13,500 nucleotides of DNA from an uncultured Collinsella sp. (GCA_900542635.1 UQOJ01000059.1:1-13500), one strand, 5' to 3'. Shown: positions 1 through 7,013, numbered from the stretch's first letter. Notes: a model not told the origin generated them from the letters alone. Numbers and translations are program-made.

Positions 1-79
1 GGCCCTTGCGGCGTAGTCGCTATTTGTTCAGTCCAAGTTTCGGGGCGCAGTTCACAGGCACCTTTGTGGTGGTTTTTGT

Positions 80-883
80 TTAAGCGCCGGCGATGATGAG
101 GGCTGGACGTGCGCTGTCGGTGGCTTCGGCGATTGAGGTGGCGACGGCATGATCGGGGTCACGGTCCATCACGATGGCGTCGACATCGGTCAGTTCGGCA
201 AAGCGGTACATGCCTCGTCCGTTAACCTTGCTGTTGTCCATGAGGGCGACGCTTTGACGGGCGGCGGAGATCATGGCTGTTTTGGTCTCGGCCATCTGCG
301 GAAAGTCGGTCGTAAAGCCGCAGCCGGGAACAAAAGCGCCGGGGCACATGACGGCAAGATCGGCGTGGACCATTTGGAGCGCCTGCATGGTAAGTGGACC
401 GTACAGATAGCGATGACCTTTGCGCAGTGCCCCACCCAGCATGACGACATCGACCGAGGGCATGCTCTCGTCGATGTAATCGGCAATGGTAATGTCGGCC
501 GTGATGACGGTGATGCCGTTGCGCTGGTCGAGGAGCCGGACAAACTCGAGCGCCGTGGTGCCCGAGTCGACGAGAAGCGTGTCGCCGTCATTGACGAGCT
601 CGATGGCGCTTTGTGCGATGGCTTGTTTGGCGGCGACATTAACGTTGATGCGGCGATCCTGCGTGGAAACGGTAAGGCGTTTGTGGAGCGATACGGCGCC
701 ACCATGCGTGCGGCGCAGCTTGCCGGACTCCGCGAGTGCGTCCAGGTCGGCGCGAGCGGTGACAGAGGACACGCCAAAGGTCTGGGCAATTTCTGCCACC
801 TGCACCGAGGCGTTATGCTCGAGCATCTCCATGATGGCGGCACGACGCTCATCGGCGAAGGCTCGGGTTGTCGCATGGGCCAT
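80..883 (-). CDS. DeoR/GlpR-family transcriptional repressor
   Basis: Predicted sugar-phosphate-responsive DNA-binding regulator of 267 aa, the usual length for the family (about 250-260). Residues 10-65 form the N-terminal DeoR helix-turn-helix, with RRAAIMEMLEHNASVQVAEI, then GVSSVTARADLDALAESGKL and RRTHGGAV at the wing. Residues 75-240 form the DeoRC sensor domain, with VDSGTTALEF (the phosphosugar-binding loop type), LGGALRKGHRYLYGP and a final ALMDNSKV stretch. The ATG at 881-883 is preceded by GGAG with a 5-nt gap. The gene is divergent from the class II aldolase at 1218, the classical arrangement for DeoR regulators that control ketose or galactitol catabolism, so the aldolase is the likely target (inference). 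Autoregulation through the shared 334-bp region is plausible. The effector cannot be named from sequence. The family call is confident. Confidence 0.93.
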   Translation of the reverse strand: MAHATTRAFADERRAAIMEMLEHNASVQVAEIAQTFGVSSVTARADLDALAESGKLRRTHGGAVSLHKRLTVSTQDRRINVNVAAKQAIAQSAIELVNDGDTLLVDSGTTALEFVRLLDQRNGITVITADITIADYIDESMPSVDVVMLGGALRKGHRYLYGPLTMQALQMVHADLAVMCPGAFVPGCGFTTDFPQMAETKTAMISAARQSVALMDNSKVNGRGMYRFAELTDVDAIVMDRDPDHAVATSIAEATDSARPALIIAGA

Positions 884-1076
884 AGCTGCTCCATTCTCAC
901 ATTAATTTGCAGGAATTGTGTTGAATCTATTTTCGTTCATTTTCTTTTTGAGTAAGAAAACGCCTTTCGATTACTTATCTTTTCTATAAAAGAAAGATGC
1001 TTAACACCCAAAATTCAATATCGAACACGTCCACTCGGCTCATATTCCTTCCTTTTACTTTTCAAAAACGACTGTA
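884..1076. promoter_or_regulatory. AT-rich divergent control region with candidate DeoR operators
   Basis: This stretch between the divergent regulator and aldolase is far more AT-rich than the flanking genes. Two similar direct repeats stand out: TTTCGTTCATTTTCTTTT starting at 931 and TTTCGATTACTTATCTTTT starting at 965, about 34 bp apart. A small dyad, TCTTTT-CTAT-AAAAGA, lies at 978-993. TTTCG-type AT-rich direct repeats are a known operator style for DeoR-family regulators (AgaR- and GlpR-like sites), so these are candidate binding sites. That they bind the product of 80-883 is inference. No clear -35/-10 pair for the regulator was found. Confidence 0.45.
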
Positions 1077-1103
1077 TTGACCTGTATGGGCTCAATATCT
1101 CGC

Positions 1104-1217
1104 ACGTGCAAAGCCATCGATTTTCATACAATGGGCGCAGCAAAACGCAAGGTAATAGGCCTTGCGGACACGTACGCCCGATGTCCAGATGCGGGCGAGG
1201 GAGAGGAGCAAACGCTC
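1104..1217 (+). promoter_or_regulatory. Candidate aldolase promoter and structured 5' leader
   Basis: A good -10-like hexamer TACAAT lies at 1127-1132, with no good -35. The position where one would sit holds the 8-bp palindrome GCACGTGC (1102-1109). Transcription from there would begin near 1139 and give a leader of about 79 nt. That leader contains two hairpins: CGCAAGG/CCTTGCG (1146-1152 with 1160-1166) and CGCCCG/CGGGCG (1175-1180 with 1192-1197). The second ends four bases before the GAGAGGAG ribosome binding site (1201-1208). The promoter is tentative; the stems are read directly. Confidence 0.35.
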
Positions 1218-2075
1218 ATGGCACTTGTTACCACCGAAAAGATGCTCAAGGACGCTCAGGCCGGCCACTACGCCGTCGGCGCGTTCAACGTCGAGAACCT
1301 CGAGTTTGTTATGGCCGTTCTGGCCGCCGCCGAGGAGACCAAGTCCCCCGTCATCATGCAGACCACCCCGGGCACCATTAAGACCGCTGGTCTGGACTAC
1401 TTCTACGGCATGGTCAAGGCTGCTGCCGAGCGCGCTTCCGTGCCCGTCGCCCTGCACCTCGATCACGGCGATGGCTATGACCGCTGCATGCAGGCTTTCC
1501 GCACGGGCTACACCTCCGTTATGATTGACGGCTCGCACGAGTCCTTCGAGGACAACATCGCCCTGACCAAGTCCGTCGCCGACGCTGGCCGCGCCATGGG
1601 CGTGCCCGTCGAGGCCGAGCTCGGCAAGGTTGGCGGCAAGGAGGACGACGGTCCCGCGGTTGAGGGCGAGAGCCCCTACACCGATCCTGCCGAGGCCAAG
1701 GAGTTCGTCGAGCGCACTGGCTGCACCTCGCTGGCCATTGGCGTTGGTACCAGCCACGGCGTGTACACGAGCGATCCGCACATCGAGCAGTCCGTGGTCA
1801 AGGCCATCCGCGACGCCGTCGACGTGCCGCTGGTTCTGCACGGCACCTCCGGTGTGCCCGATGAGCAGGTCGCCGAGGCCGTGAAGAACGGCATCTGCAA
1901 GGTTAACTACGCTACCGAGCTGCGTCAGGCCTACACCAAGGGCTTCATGGCCTACATGGCCGAGAACCCTGCCTGCTTCGATCCCAAGAAGCCGGCCAAG
2001 GAGGGCATGCGCGAGATCACCGAGCTGGTTAAGATTCGCATGACCAACCTCAACTCTGTGGGCAAAGCAGAGTAA
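1218..2075 (+). CDS. fba: Class II fructose/tagatose-bisphosphate aldolase
   Basis: Zinc-dependent aldolase of 285 aa that cleaves fructose 1,6-bisphosphate (or tagatose 1,6-bisphosphate) into dihydroxyacetone phosphate and glyceraldehyde 3-phosphate. It is a cytosolic glycolytic or ketose-catabolic enzyme. The TIM-barrel protein keeps the family's key residues: ALHLDHG (catalytic D82, zinc ligand H83), AELGKVGGKEDD at 133-144, zinc ligand H180 in GVGTSHG, and zinc ligand H208 in LVLHGTSG, followed by CKVNYATELR. The frame is open back to 1077, but the ATG at 1218 is chosen because GAGAGGAG lies 9 nt upstream and the MALVTTEKML start gives the normal family length. The C-terminal half resembles the GatY/KbaY branch, and a DeoR regulator is divergent, so tagatose-bisphosphate aldolase activity cannot be excluded. 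Fructose versus tagatose substrate is undecided from sequence. Confidence 0.93.
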   Translation: MALVTTEKMLKDAQAGHYAVGAFNVENLEFVMAVLAAAEETKSPVIMQTTPGTIKTAGLDYFYGMVKAAAERASVPVALHLDHGDGYDRCMQAFRTGYTSVMIDGSHESFEDNIALTKSVADAGRAMGVPVEAELGKVGGKEDDGPAVEGESPYTDPAEAKEFVERTGCTSLAIGVGTSHGVYTSDPHIEQSVVKAIRDAVDVPLVLHGTSGVPDEQVAEAVKNGICKVNYATELRQAYTKGFMAYMAENPACFDPKKPAKEGMREITELVKIRMTNLNSVGKAE

Positions 2076-2099
2076 CAGCAAGGGTACTCTGATCCCACC

Positions 2100-2252
2100 G
2101 GACGGCTTGGGCGGGTCCCCGTACTTAGTTTCCAAAACGTCCTCGCGCATGAAGGCCCCCGTTGCCTCGCTTCTACGAAGCGTTGGCAACGGGGGCCTTC
2201 GCGCTGCGGAATGATTTTGGAAACTAAGTACGGGGACCCGCCCAAGCCGTCC
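2100..2252. repeat. Nested palindromic element (38-bp perfect inverted repeats around an inner hairpin)
   Basis: The arms 2100-2137 and 2215-2252 are perfect inverted copies of each other over 38 bp; the outer end begins GGACGGCTTGGGCGGGTCCC. Inside is a second perfect 16-bp stem (GAAGGCCCCCGTTGCC at 2151-2166 with its complement at 2185-2200). That stem encloses a third 6-bp hairpin (CGCTTC-TAC-GAAGCG, 2168-2182). The whole 153 bp can fold into one long cruciform or RNA hairpin. It begins 25 bp after the aldolase stop. It may act as that gene's terminator, but there is no immediate T-run, so a MITE-like or other mobile palindromic repeat is equally possible. No clear target-site duplication was seen. 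Confidence 0.85.
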
Positions 2253-2320
2253 TGCTCGATCGCCCTTGTGGCGTTAGGGCGGAAAGGATGGGGCGCGAGG
2301 GGCGCTTTGTTGATGAGGGA

Positions 2321-2530
2321 TTAGTATGCCCGGGCTTGGTTGGGGAATGCCTGGTCTAGGGATGCTTGGAGCTTTTCGAAGGATGCTCGTAAGTTGAGGC
2401 TCTGATCGGCTGAGCGCTTGGTTTTTGTGGTGGGGGAGTCGAGGAGGCCGTCTCTCTGTGTCGGGGGGAAGGAGAAAAGGTCCGCATGTTTTAGGGATGG
2501 CTGCTGTGCTGCGTCATTGGAAGAATGCAT
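2321..2530 (-). CDS. Hypothetical small protein (69 aa)
   Basis: I do not recognise this protein. It reads MHSSNDAAQQPSLKHADLFS at the start and ends SFEKLQASLDQAFPNQARAY. It is soluble, with no membrane segment or signal peptide, a low-complexity polar N-terminal half and a likely amphipathic helix at the C terminus (about residues 47-65). The ATG at 2528-2530 is preceded by a near-perfect GAGGAGG (2541-2547) with a 10-nt gap. Codon use is protein-like, which supports it as a real gene. Directly upstream on the same strand another frame reads ARDLAAHPVRNLLVDIEEAA and stops at 2535-2537, so this gene may once have been, or may still be, the second of a coupled pair. Function unknown. Confidence 0.5.
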   Translation of the reverse strand: MHSSNDAAQQPSLKHADLFSFPPTQRDGLLDSPTTKTKRSADQSLNLRASFEKLQASLDQAFPNQARAY

Positions 2531-2534
2531 GCTT

Positions 2535-2680
2535 ATGCGGCCTCCTCGATGTCCACCAAAAGGTTACGCACGGGGTGTGCTGCTAGGTCCCGTGCGTTGG
2601 CAGTATTATGCCGCGAGTGCAGATAAGAAAGCGCTAAAGAAAGGCTTAATTGGGTTTGATGTAACCATGAAACCGCAGGT
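2535..2680 (-). other. Open frame upstream of the 69-aa gene; possible decayed or frameshifted gene
   Basis: On the minus strand a frame is open for about 48 codons, from just after a TGA near 2680 to the TAA at 2535-2537. It reads protein-like at its end (HNTANARDLAAHPVRNLLVD then IEEAA). It has no in-frame ATG. In a neighbouring frame an ATG-initiated stretch near 2670 reads MVTSNPIKPFFSAFLSALAA and stops. This could be the remains of one small gene broken by a frameshift, or chance. The rest of 2531-2785 shows no other gene, RNA gene or clear terminator on either strand. Confidence 0.25.
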
Positions 2681-2785
2681 CAAAGCCATTGCATAACACT
2701 CTTGAAAGGTTGGGGGCTTAAGGGCTTTCTAAGGTTTGTGGCGCGGATGTGGCTCGCCTGTGTGGGGCGTGTGGATGGCTCGTTC

Positions 2786-3775
2786 CTAGCGCTGCGGCTC
2801 TGCGGCGCGCACCTGCTCGATGACCTTTTCCATCGTGGCGTCGATGCGGTCTTTTTTGAGCTCGCATTCCCAGATGGTTATGGGTGTCCAGCCCATTTGA
2901 GTGAGTGCTGCCACGGCAGCGCGGTCGCGCTCGACGTTGCGACGGAACTTTGCCTCCCAAAACTCAACGTTGCGCTTGGGCTGGCTAGGGTTGCACTTGG
3001 GGCAGCGGTGCCAAAAGCAGCCGTTGACGAAGATAGCGATCTTGCGGCCGGGAAAGGCGATGTCGGGCTTGCCAGGAACCTTCCATTCCAAGCGATAACC
3101 CGTAAGGCCCGCTGCGCGCAAGCGCTGGCGAACGAGCAGCTCGGGCTTGGTGTTTGCACGCTTGTTGCCCTTCATGGACTTTTTTATAGCGGCGCGACGG
3201 CGCACGAGTTCACGCTCGTCGGCGGAAAGGTCCGAGGTGTCGATGCCGTCGAGCAGACCTGGTTTGGGGCGCATTTTGCTACGGCGCTTAGGTGCGCGCT
3301 TGGGCTTGGTGGCGGGCTCGTCGGTCGCGGTGGCCTCGGCGTCGTTGGCAACGCCGTTGGCCTCAAGCCGGTCTTCCTTCAACTCAATTAGGGCATCAAT
3401 GAGTCCCTTGTCGGCGGGCATCCACTCAACGGTGGCAAGCGAGGTGCGCGGAATCCAGCGGATATCGAGCTGGCGGTCGTGCTTCTGGGGCTCGCCAGAC
3501 TCTTTAGCCAGCGAGCAGTAGTAGCACTCCATGGAGAGATGAAAATCGGGGTAGTCGTACTCAACGGTATAGAAATCGCGCAGATTGGTGACTTTGACCT
3601 GCAACTCTTCCATAAGCTCGCGGCGTACGGCGTCCTCGGGCGACTCGCCGCGCATGAGCTTGCCACCGGGAAACTCCCAAAGTCCCTGCATGTCGCCGTA
3701 GCCGCGCTGCACGGCAAGCAGCTCATCAGATCCTTCCTTGCGAATGATCCCAGCGGCAACATGAACAGTCTTCAA
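2786..3775 (-). CDS. Fusion of MutT-like Nudix hydrolase and Vsr-type DNA mismatch endonuclease
   Basis: 329-aa two-domain protein. Residues 3-130 are a Nudix hydrolase of the MutT type, which removes oxidised nucleotides such as 8-oxo-dGTP from the pool. VHVAAGIIRK is followed by LWEFPGGKLMRGE and REL-EE of the Nudix box (G38, E44, R52, E53, E56, E57). Residues 135-200 are a charged, Lys/Arg/Ala-rich linker. Residues 200-315 are a Vsr very-short-patch repair endonuclease: TKPELLVRQRLRAAG, PGKPDIAFP (catalytic D238), FVNGCFWHRCPKC (H256 with zinc-type cysteines C253, C258, C261), FRRNVERDRAAV and IWECELK (C304). The frame stays open to 4342 but only as antisense to the ABC gene. The TTG at 3773-3775 is chosen because AGGA lies 6 nt upstream and the Nudix domain begins there. 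Vsr usually sits beside a cytosine methyltransferase; none is visible here. Domain calls are confident; the start is moderately so. Confidence 0.88.
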   Translation of the reverse strand: MKTVHVAAGIIRKEGSDELLAVQRGYGDMQGLWEFPGGKLMRGESPEDAVRRELMEELQVKVTNLRDFYTVEYDYPDFHLSMECYYCSLAKESGEPQKHDRQLDIRWIPRTSLATVEWMPADKGLIDALIELKEDRLEANGVANDAEATATDEPATKPKRAPKRRSKMRPKPGLLDGIDTSDLSADERELVRRRAAIKKSMKGNKRANTKPELLVRQRLRAAGLTGYRLEWKVPGKPDIAFPGRKIAIFVNGCFWHRCPKCNPSQPKRNVEFWEAKFRRNVERDRAAVAALTQMGWTPITIWECELKKDRIDATMEKVIEQVRAAEPQR

Positions 3776-3822
3776 CAGGAGTCCTCTCTCAACATCAACA
3801 CGTGGCAGGGTAGCTACGCGTA

Positions 3823-3840
3823 CCTTACACAACGGTAAGG
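3823..3840. promoter_or_regulatory. 18-bp dyad, candidate operator between divergent genes
   Basis: CCTTAC-ACAACG-GTAAGG is a perfect 6-bp dyad with a 6-bp centre. It lies between the Nudix-Vsr gene (start 3775, minus) and the BceA-like gene (start 3924, plus). Its size and layout resemble operators of MerR-family regulators such as SoxR and CueR. No regulator gene is in view, so the binding protein is unknown. A TTGCCT that could be a minus-strand -35 overlaps its right edge. Confidence 0.4.
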
Positions 3841-3923
3841 CAAGCGTAAGCCATATCGATGGTAGCCGACTCGTCTTCTTGCGACTATAGATGCCGTAGA
3901 CTAATCGCAAGAAAGGACTCGGT

Positions 3924-4709
3924 ATGCAAACCACGCACATGGCGACCCCGGTACTGGAGGTCGCGCATCTCGAAAAGGTATATGGAGCGCTGGGCAACGT
4001 GACCCGTGCGCTCAACGACGTCAGCTTTACCGTCAACCGCGGTGAATTTGTTGGCATCATGGGCGCTTCGGGCTCGGGCAAGTCGACGTTGCTCAACTGC
4101 GTGTCGACCATCGATAGCGCCACGAGCGGCACGATCCGAATCAACGGGCAGGACGTGACGCGCATGAAGCAGGCCAAGCTCTCGCAGTTTCGCCGCGAGG
4201 AGCTCGGCTTTATCTTCCAGGACTCCAACCTGCTCGATACGCTCACGGCACGCGAGAACATCGCCCTGCCGCTCACCATTGCCCGCACAAACTCGGCAGA
4301 GATCTCGACCCGCGTGCAGGATGTGGCAGCGCGCCTGTCCATCAGTCAGGTGCTCGACAAGTATCCCTACCAGATGTCCGGCGGCCAGCAGCAGCGCGTT
4401 GCCGCGGCTCGCGCGCTCGTCACCGACCCCACCATGATCATGGCCGACGAGCCTACCGGCGCCCTCGACTCCAAAAGCGCCCGCCTGTTGCTCGAGAGCC
4501 TAGAGGCCCTCAACCGCCGCCTGCGCGCCACCGTGCTCATGGTCACGCACGACAGCTTTGCCGCCAGCTACACGAGCCGTGTGCTGTTTATCCGCGACGG
4601 CAAGATCTTCACCGAGCTGCGCCGCGGCGACACCGACCGCCGAGAGTTCTTCGACCGCATTATGGAGGTCGTTGCCATGATGGGCGGTGAGGGCTCCGAT
4701 GCTCTGTAA
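3924..4709 (+). CDS. ABC transporter ATP-binding protein, BceA/MacB-like
   Basis: 261-aa cytoplasmic ATPase that powers the FtsX-type permease encoded next. All motifs are intact: Walker A GASGSGKST (47-55), Q-loop Q99 in FIFQDSNLLDTLTARENI, signature MSGGQQQR (151-158), Walker B MIMADEP with catalytic E176, and H-loop H209 in VTHD. The FQDSNLLDTLT run is typical of the BceA/YxdL/VraD group that works with large permeases in bacitracin and antimicrobial-peptide sensing and resistance. The ATG at 3924 has AAAGGA 6 nt upstream. An in-frame ATG at 3939 is less well placed. Its last 11 bases overlap the permease gene, so the two are translationally coupled. BceAB modules commonly lie beside a BceRS two-component system; none is visible within this window. 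The substrate is inferred from family only. Confidence 0.93.
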   Translation: MQTTHMATPVLEVAHLEKVYGALGNVTRALNDVSFTVNRGEFVGIMGASGSGKSTLLNCVSTIDSATSGTIRINGQDVTRMKQAKLSQFRREELGFIFQDSNLLDTLTARENIALPLTIARTNSAEISTRVQDVAARLSISQVLDKYPYQMSGGQQQRVAAARALVTDPTMIMADEPTGALDSKSARLLLESLEALNRRLRATVLMVTHDSFAASYTSRVLFIRDGKIFTELRRGDTDRREFFDRIMEVVAMMGGEGSDAL

Positions 4710-6936
4710 ACTCGCTTGGGGCAACGTCCGCCGCGCCGGCCGCGACTACCTCGTCTACCTTTTGACGCTCACCCTGGGCGTCACGGTCTTCTATGCCTTT
4801 AACACCATCTCGATGCAGGTCGACATCGCCGGAATCGATGAAGAGGGCTTGGCGCAGGTTATGGGCAGCATGCTCGGCGACCTGACGTACTTTTTGGCCG
4901 GTGTCATGGCCTTTTTGATGGTGTATGCCAATAACTTCATCATGAAACGCCGCAAGAAGGAGTTTGGCCTGTACCAGGTGCTCGGCATGGGGCGCGGGCG
5001 CGTCGCCACGATTATGGCGCTCGAGACGGTGATCGTTTCGGTCGTGGCCTTTGTCGCCGGCATTGTGCTGGGCGTGGGACTCTCCCAGCTCATGACGTTC
5101 TTTACGACCTCGCTCTTTAAGACACAGATCGCCAATTTCCACTTCTTTTTCTCGGTGCATGCGTTCAACCTGACCCTTGCCTGCATGCTCGTAATGTTTG
5201 TGCTCACGCTACTGCTGAACCTTCGCGCCGTGCGTCGTACCAAACTCATCGAGCTTATGGGTGCCGAGCGTCGCAACGAGAGCATCAAGACACGCAACCC
5301 CTGGATTGCGATTGCCATCTTTGTCGTGGGCGTGGCGCTTGTGGGCGTGGCCTATTACCGTCTGTTACGTGATGGGTTCCCGCTAACCGCGACGGACAGC
5401 AAGCTGCAAGAGGCCATGAACCAGTTTGGTATTACGACCGCTATGGTTACCGTGGGCACCTTTGCCCTGTTCTGGGGACTCTCGGGCATACTCATCAAGC
5501 TGCTGCAGAGCCTGCGCGGCGTGTATTGGCGCGGCCTCAACATGTTTACCGTGCGCCAGCTTGCGGCCAAGGTCAACACGGTGTGCTTTTCGATGGGCGT
5601 CATCGCGATGCTCCTGTTTTTGGCCATCACCTCGGTGACGTGCGGTATGTCGATTGCCAACGTGATGAACGAGAATCTGGAGCGCTATAATCCGGCCGAC
5701 ATGTCACAGACGTATGTCTATTACACGCCCGATACGCTCGACTTCTACAAAGAGTCTTTCAATCCGTCTGAGGCCGATCGAATGGTGCTGGCCGATAGTA
5801 CGGTCGATTTGTACTCCGCATGGCACGGCGATCGTATCGATCACGATAACGTTGCAGACGGTATTAAGGGCAAGTCGGCGGACAACAACGACGAGACCGG
5901 CAAGAAGGTCAATATCGCCGATGTTGCCGGTGAGCATGTGCAGATCGATTCGTATCTGAGCTACCCGCTTGGCGGCTCGGATCCTTCGGTGACTCCAAGT
6001 GAGATGTGCAAGACCATGGGCGAAAAGCTTCCCAAGGCGTTCGGGGGTAGCAATGCCGATACGATGGGCCTGTTTGTGACGCCGGCGAGCCAGTACAACA
6101 AACTGCGCCAGATGATGGGCGAGGAGCCGGTGCACATCGGTCACGACCAGTATCTGCTCACGTGTGATATGGGCGGCGAGCTGGTCGACCTGTACACCAA
6201 GTATATGGCTGGCGGCCATGCCCTTACCTTGGGCGGGCATACGCTCAAGCCCGCAACCGATAAGTCGGACGAAGATACGGCGGCCATCGCCAACTCGGCG
6301 ATGGGCAGTAATCCGGGTACCGTCGTCGTTGCCGACGAGCTGTTGTCCCAACTTAATCTGCAGCCGTATTCCAGTAGCCTGCTCGTTAACTACAAACAGG
6401 GGATGGATGCGACCGAGGCAGACGAGAGCATTAAATACACTGTGCTCGACAATCTGCTCGTTGACGGCAAGGAGTCGGGGTCGTGGGGAACCTTCATCAC
6501 ACGCTCCGAGATGTACACGCAGGCAGCGCAGATGAACGGCTTGATTAGCTACCTAGCCATCTACATCGGCTTTGTATTGGTTGTTGCATGCGCGGCGATT
6601 CTGTCGATCCAGCAACTCTCCAACGTGGCCGACGGCAGCCGCAGCTATCGTGTGCTGGCACAGATCGGCTGTGACGACCGCCAGATTCGCCATTCGGTGA
6701 TGGCGCAGCAAGCGGTATTCTTCCTGTTCCCGTTGGCGGTGGGCTTGGCGCACTCCTTTGTGGCACTTAAGGTGATCATCGAGCTGGTGAGCATATTCGG
6801 AAATATGAGCATCGGCGGCACCGTGGGCCTCACCTGTGCAATCTTCCTGGCAGCATACGGTGGCTACTTCCTGGTGACCTACCTTATGAGCACTGGCATG
6901 GTGCAAGCTGCCATCGCCACCCGCTACAGCGAGTAA
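4699..6936 (+). CDS. ABC transporter permease, BceB-like (FtsX family)
   Basis: 745-aa integral membrane partner of the preceding ATPase. Ten hydrophobic segments can be counted: seven before residue about 325, then a large extracytoplasmic domain of about 290 residues (about 325-615), then three at about 615-640, 665-700 and 705-732. This 7 + loop + 3 topology is the BceB arrangement, in which the big loop recognises peptide antibiotics or their lipid-bound complexes. The start MLCKLAWGNVRRAGRDYLVY matches the amphipathic FtsX-type N terminus. A GTG at 4687 is also in frame, but the ATG at 4699 with GAGGG 5 nt upstream fits the family better. The region before TM3 (KRRKKEFGLYQVLGMGRGRV) is the coupling-helix type motif. 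Which peptide is sensed cannot be told. A strong terminator follows 38 bp downstream. Confidence 0.92.
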   Translation: MLCKLAWGNVRRAGRDYLVYLLTLTLGVTVFYAFNTISMQVDIAGIDEEGLAQVMGSMLGDLTYFLAGVMAFLMVYANNFIMKRRKKEFGLYQVLGMGRGRVATIMALETVIVSVVAFVAGIVLGVGLSQLMTFFTTSLFKTQIANFHFFFSVHAFNLTLACMLVMFVLTLLLNLRAVRRTKLIELMGAERRNESIKTRNPWIAIAIFVVGVALVGVAYYRLLRDGFPLTATDSKLQEAMNQFGITTAMVTVGTFALFWGLSGILIKLLQSLRGVYWRGLNMFTVRQLAAKVNTVCFSMGVIAMLLFLAITSVTCGMSIANVMNENLERYNPADMSQTYVYYTPDTLDFYKESFNPSEADRMVLADSTVDLYSAWHGDRIDHDNVADGIKGKSADNNDETGKKVNIADVAGEHVQIDSYLSYPLGGSDPSVTPSEMCKTMGEKLPKAFGGSNADTMGLFVTPASQYNKLRQMMGEEPVHIGHDQYLLTCDMGGELVDLYTKYMAGGHALTLGGHTLKPATDKSDEDTAAIANSAMGSNPGTVVVADELLSQLNLQPYSSSLLVNYKQGMDATEADESIKYTVLDNLLVDGKESGSWGTFITRSEMYTQAAQMNGLISYLAIYIGFVLVVACAAILSIQQLSNVADGSRSYRVLAQIGCDDRQIRHSVMAQQAVFFLFPLAVGLAHSFVALKVIIELVSIFGNMSIGGTVGLTCAIFLAAYGGYFLVTYLMSTGMVQAAIATRYSE

Positions 6937-6973
6937 CAAGCGGGCAAAACCGTCGCAAAATCAGAGGCGTATG

Positions 6974-7013
6974 ACCGCCGCGAAGGGACCAGGGCCCTTT
7001 CGCGGCGGTTTTT
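6974..7013 (+). terminator. Rho-independent terminator of the BceAB-like operon
   Basis: ACCGCCGCGA-AGGG pairs with CCCTTTCGCGGCGGT across a short loop with one bulged base, and TTTTT follows directly. It lies 38 bp after the permease stop, in the right orientation. Confidence 0.88.

Noticed and set aside
149..955. Long plus-strand frame opposite the DeoR regulator
   Set aside because: It is the antisense shadow of a well-supported DeoR-family gene, a common effect of high GC at third positions; it shows no recognisable family motif.
1077..1082. TTGACC as the -35 box of the aldolase promoter
   Set aside because: No acceptable -10 lies 16-18 bp downstream; the TACAAT at 1127 is too far away to pair with it.
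1077..1217. Extended N terminus of the aldolase from the first in-frame ATG
   Set aside because: No ribosome binding site there, atypical composition, and the extra 47 residues exceed the family's length; the ATG at 1218 has GAGAGGAG and the conserved start.
1092..2189. 365-codon minus-strand frame opposite the aldolase
   Set aside because: Low-complexity Gly/Leu/His/Val composition typical of antisense frames in GC-rich DNA; the aldolase on the other strand has all catalytic residues.
2418..2696. 92-codon plus-strand frame overlapping the 69-aa minus-strand gene
   Set aside because: No ribosome binding site seen and Cys/Arg-rich middle part; the minus-strand frame has a strong GAGGAGG and better codon use.
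3776..4342. N-terminal extension of the Nudix-Vsr frame
   Set aside because: It runs antisense into the BceA-like gene and shows no domain; the TTG at 3775 with a ribosome binding site marks the Nudix start.
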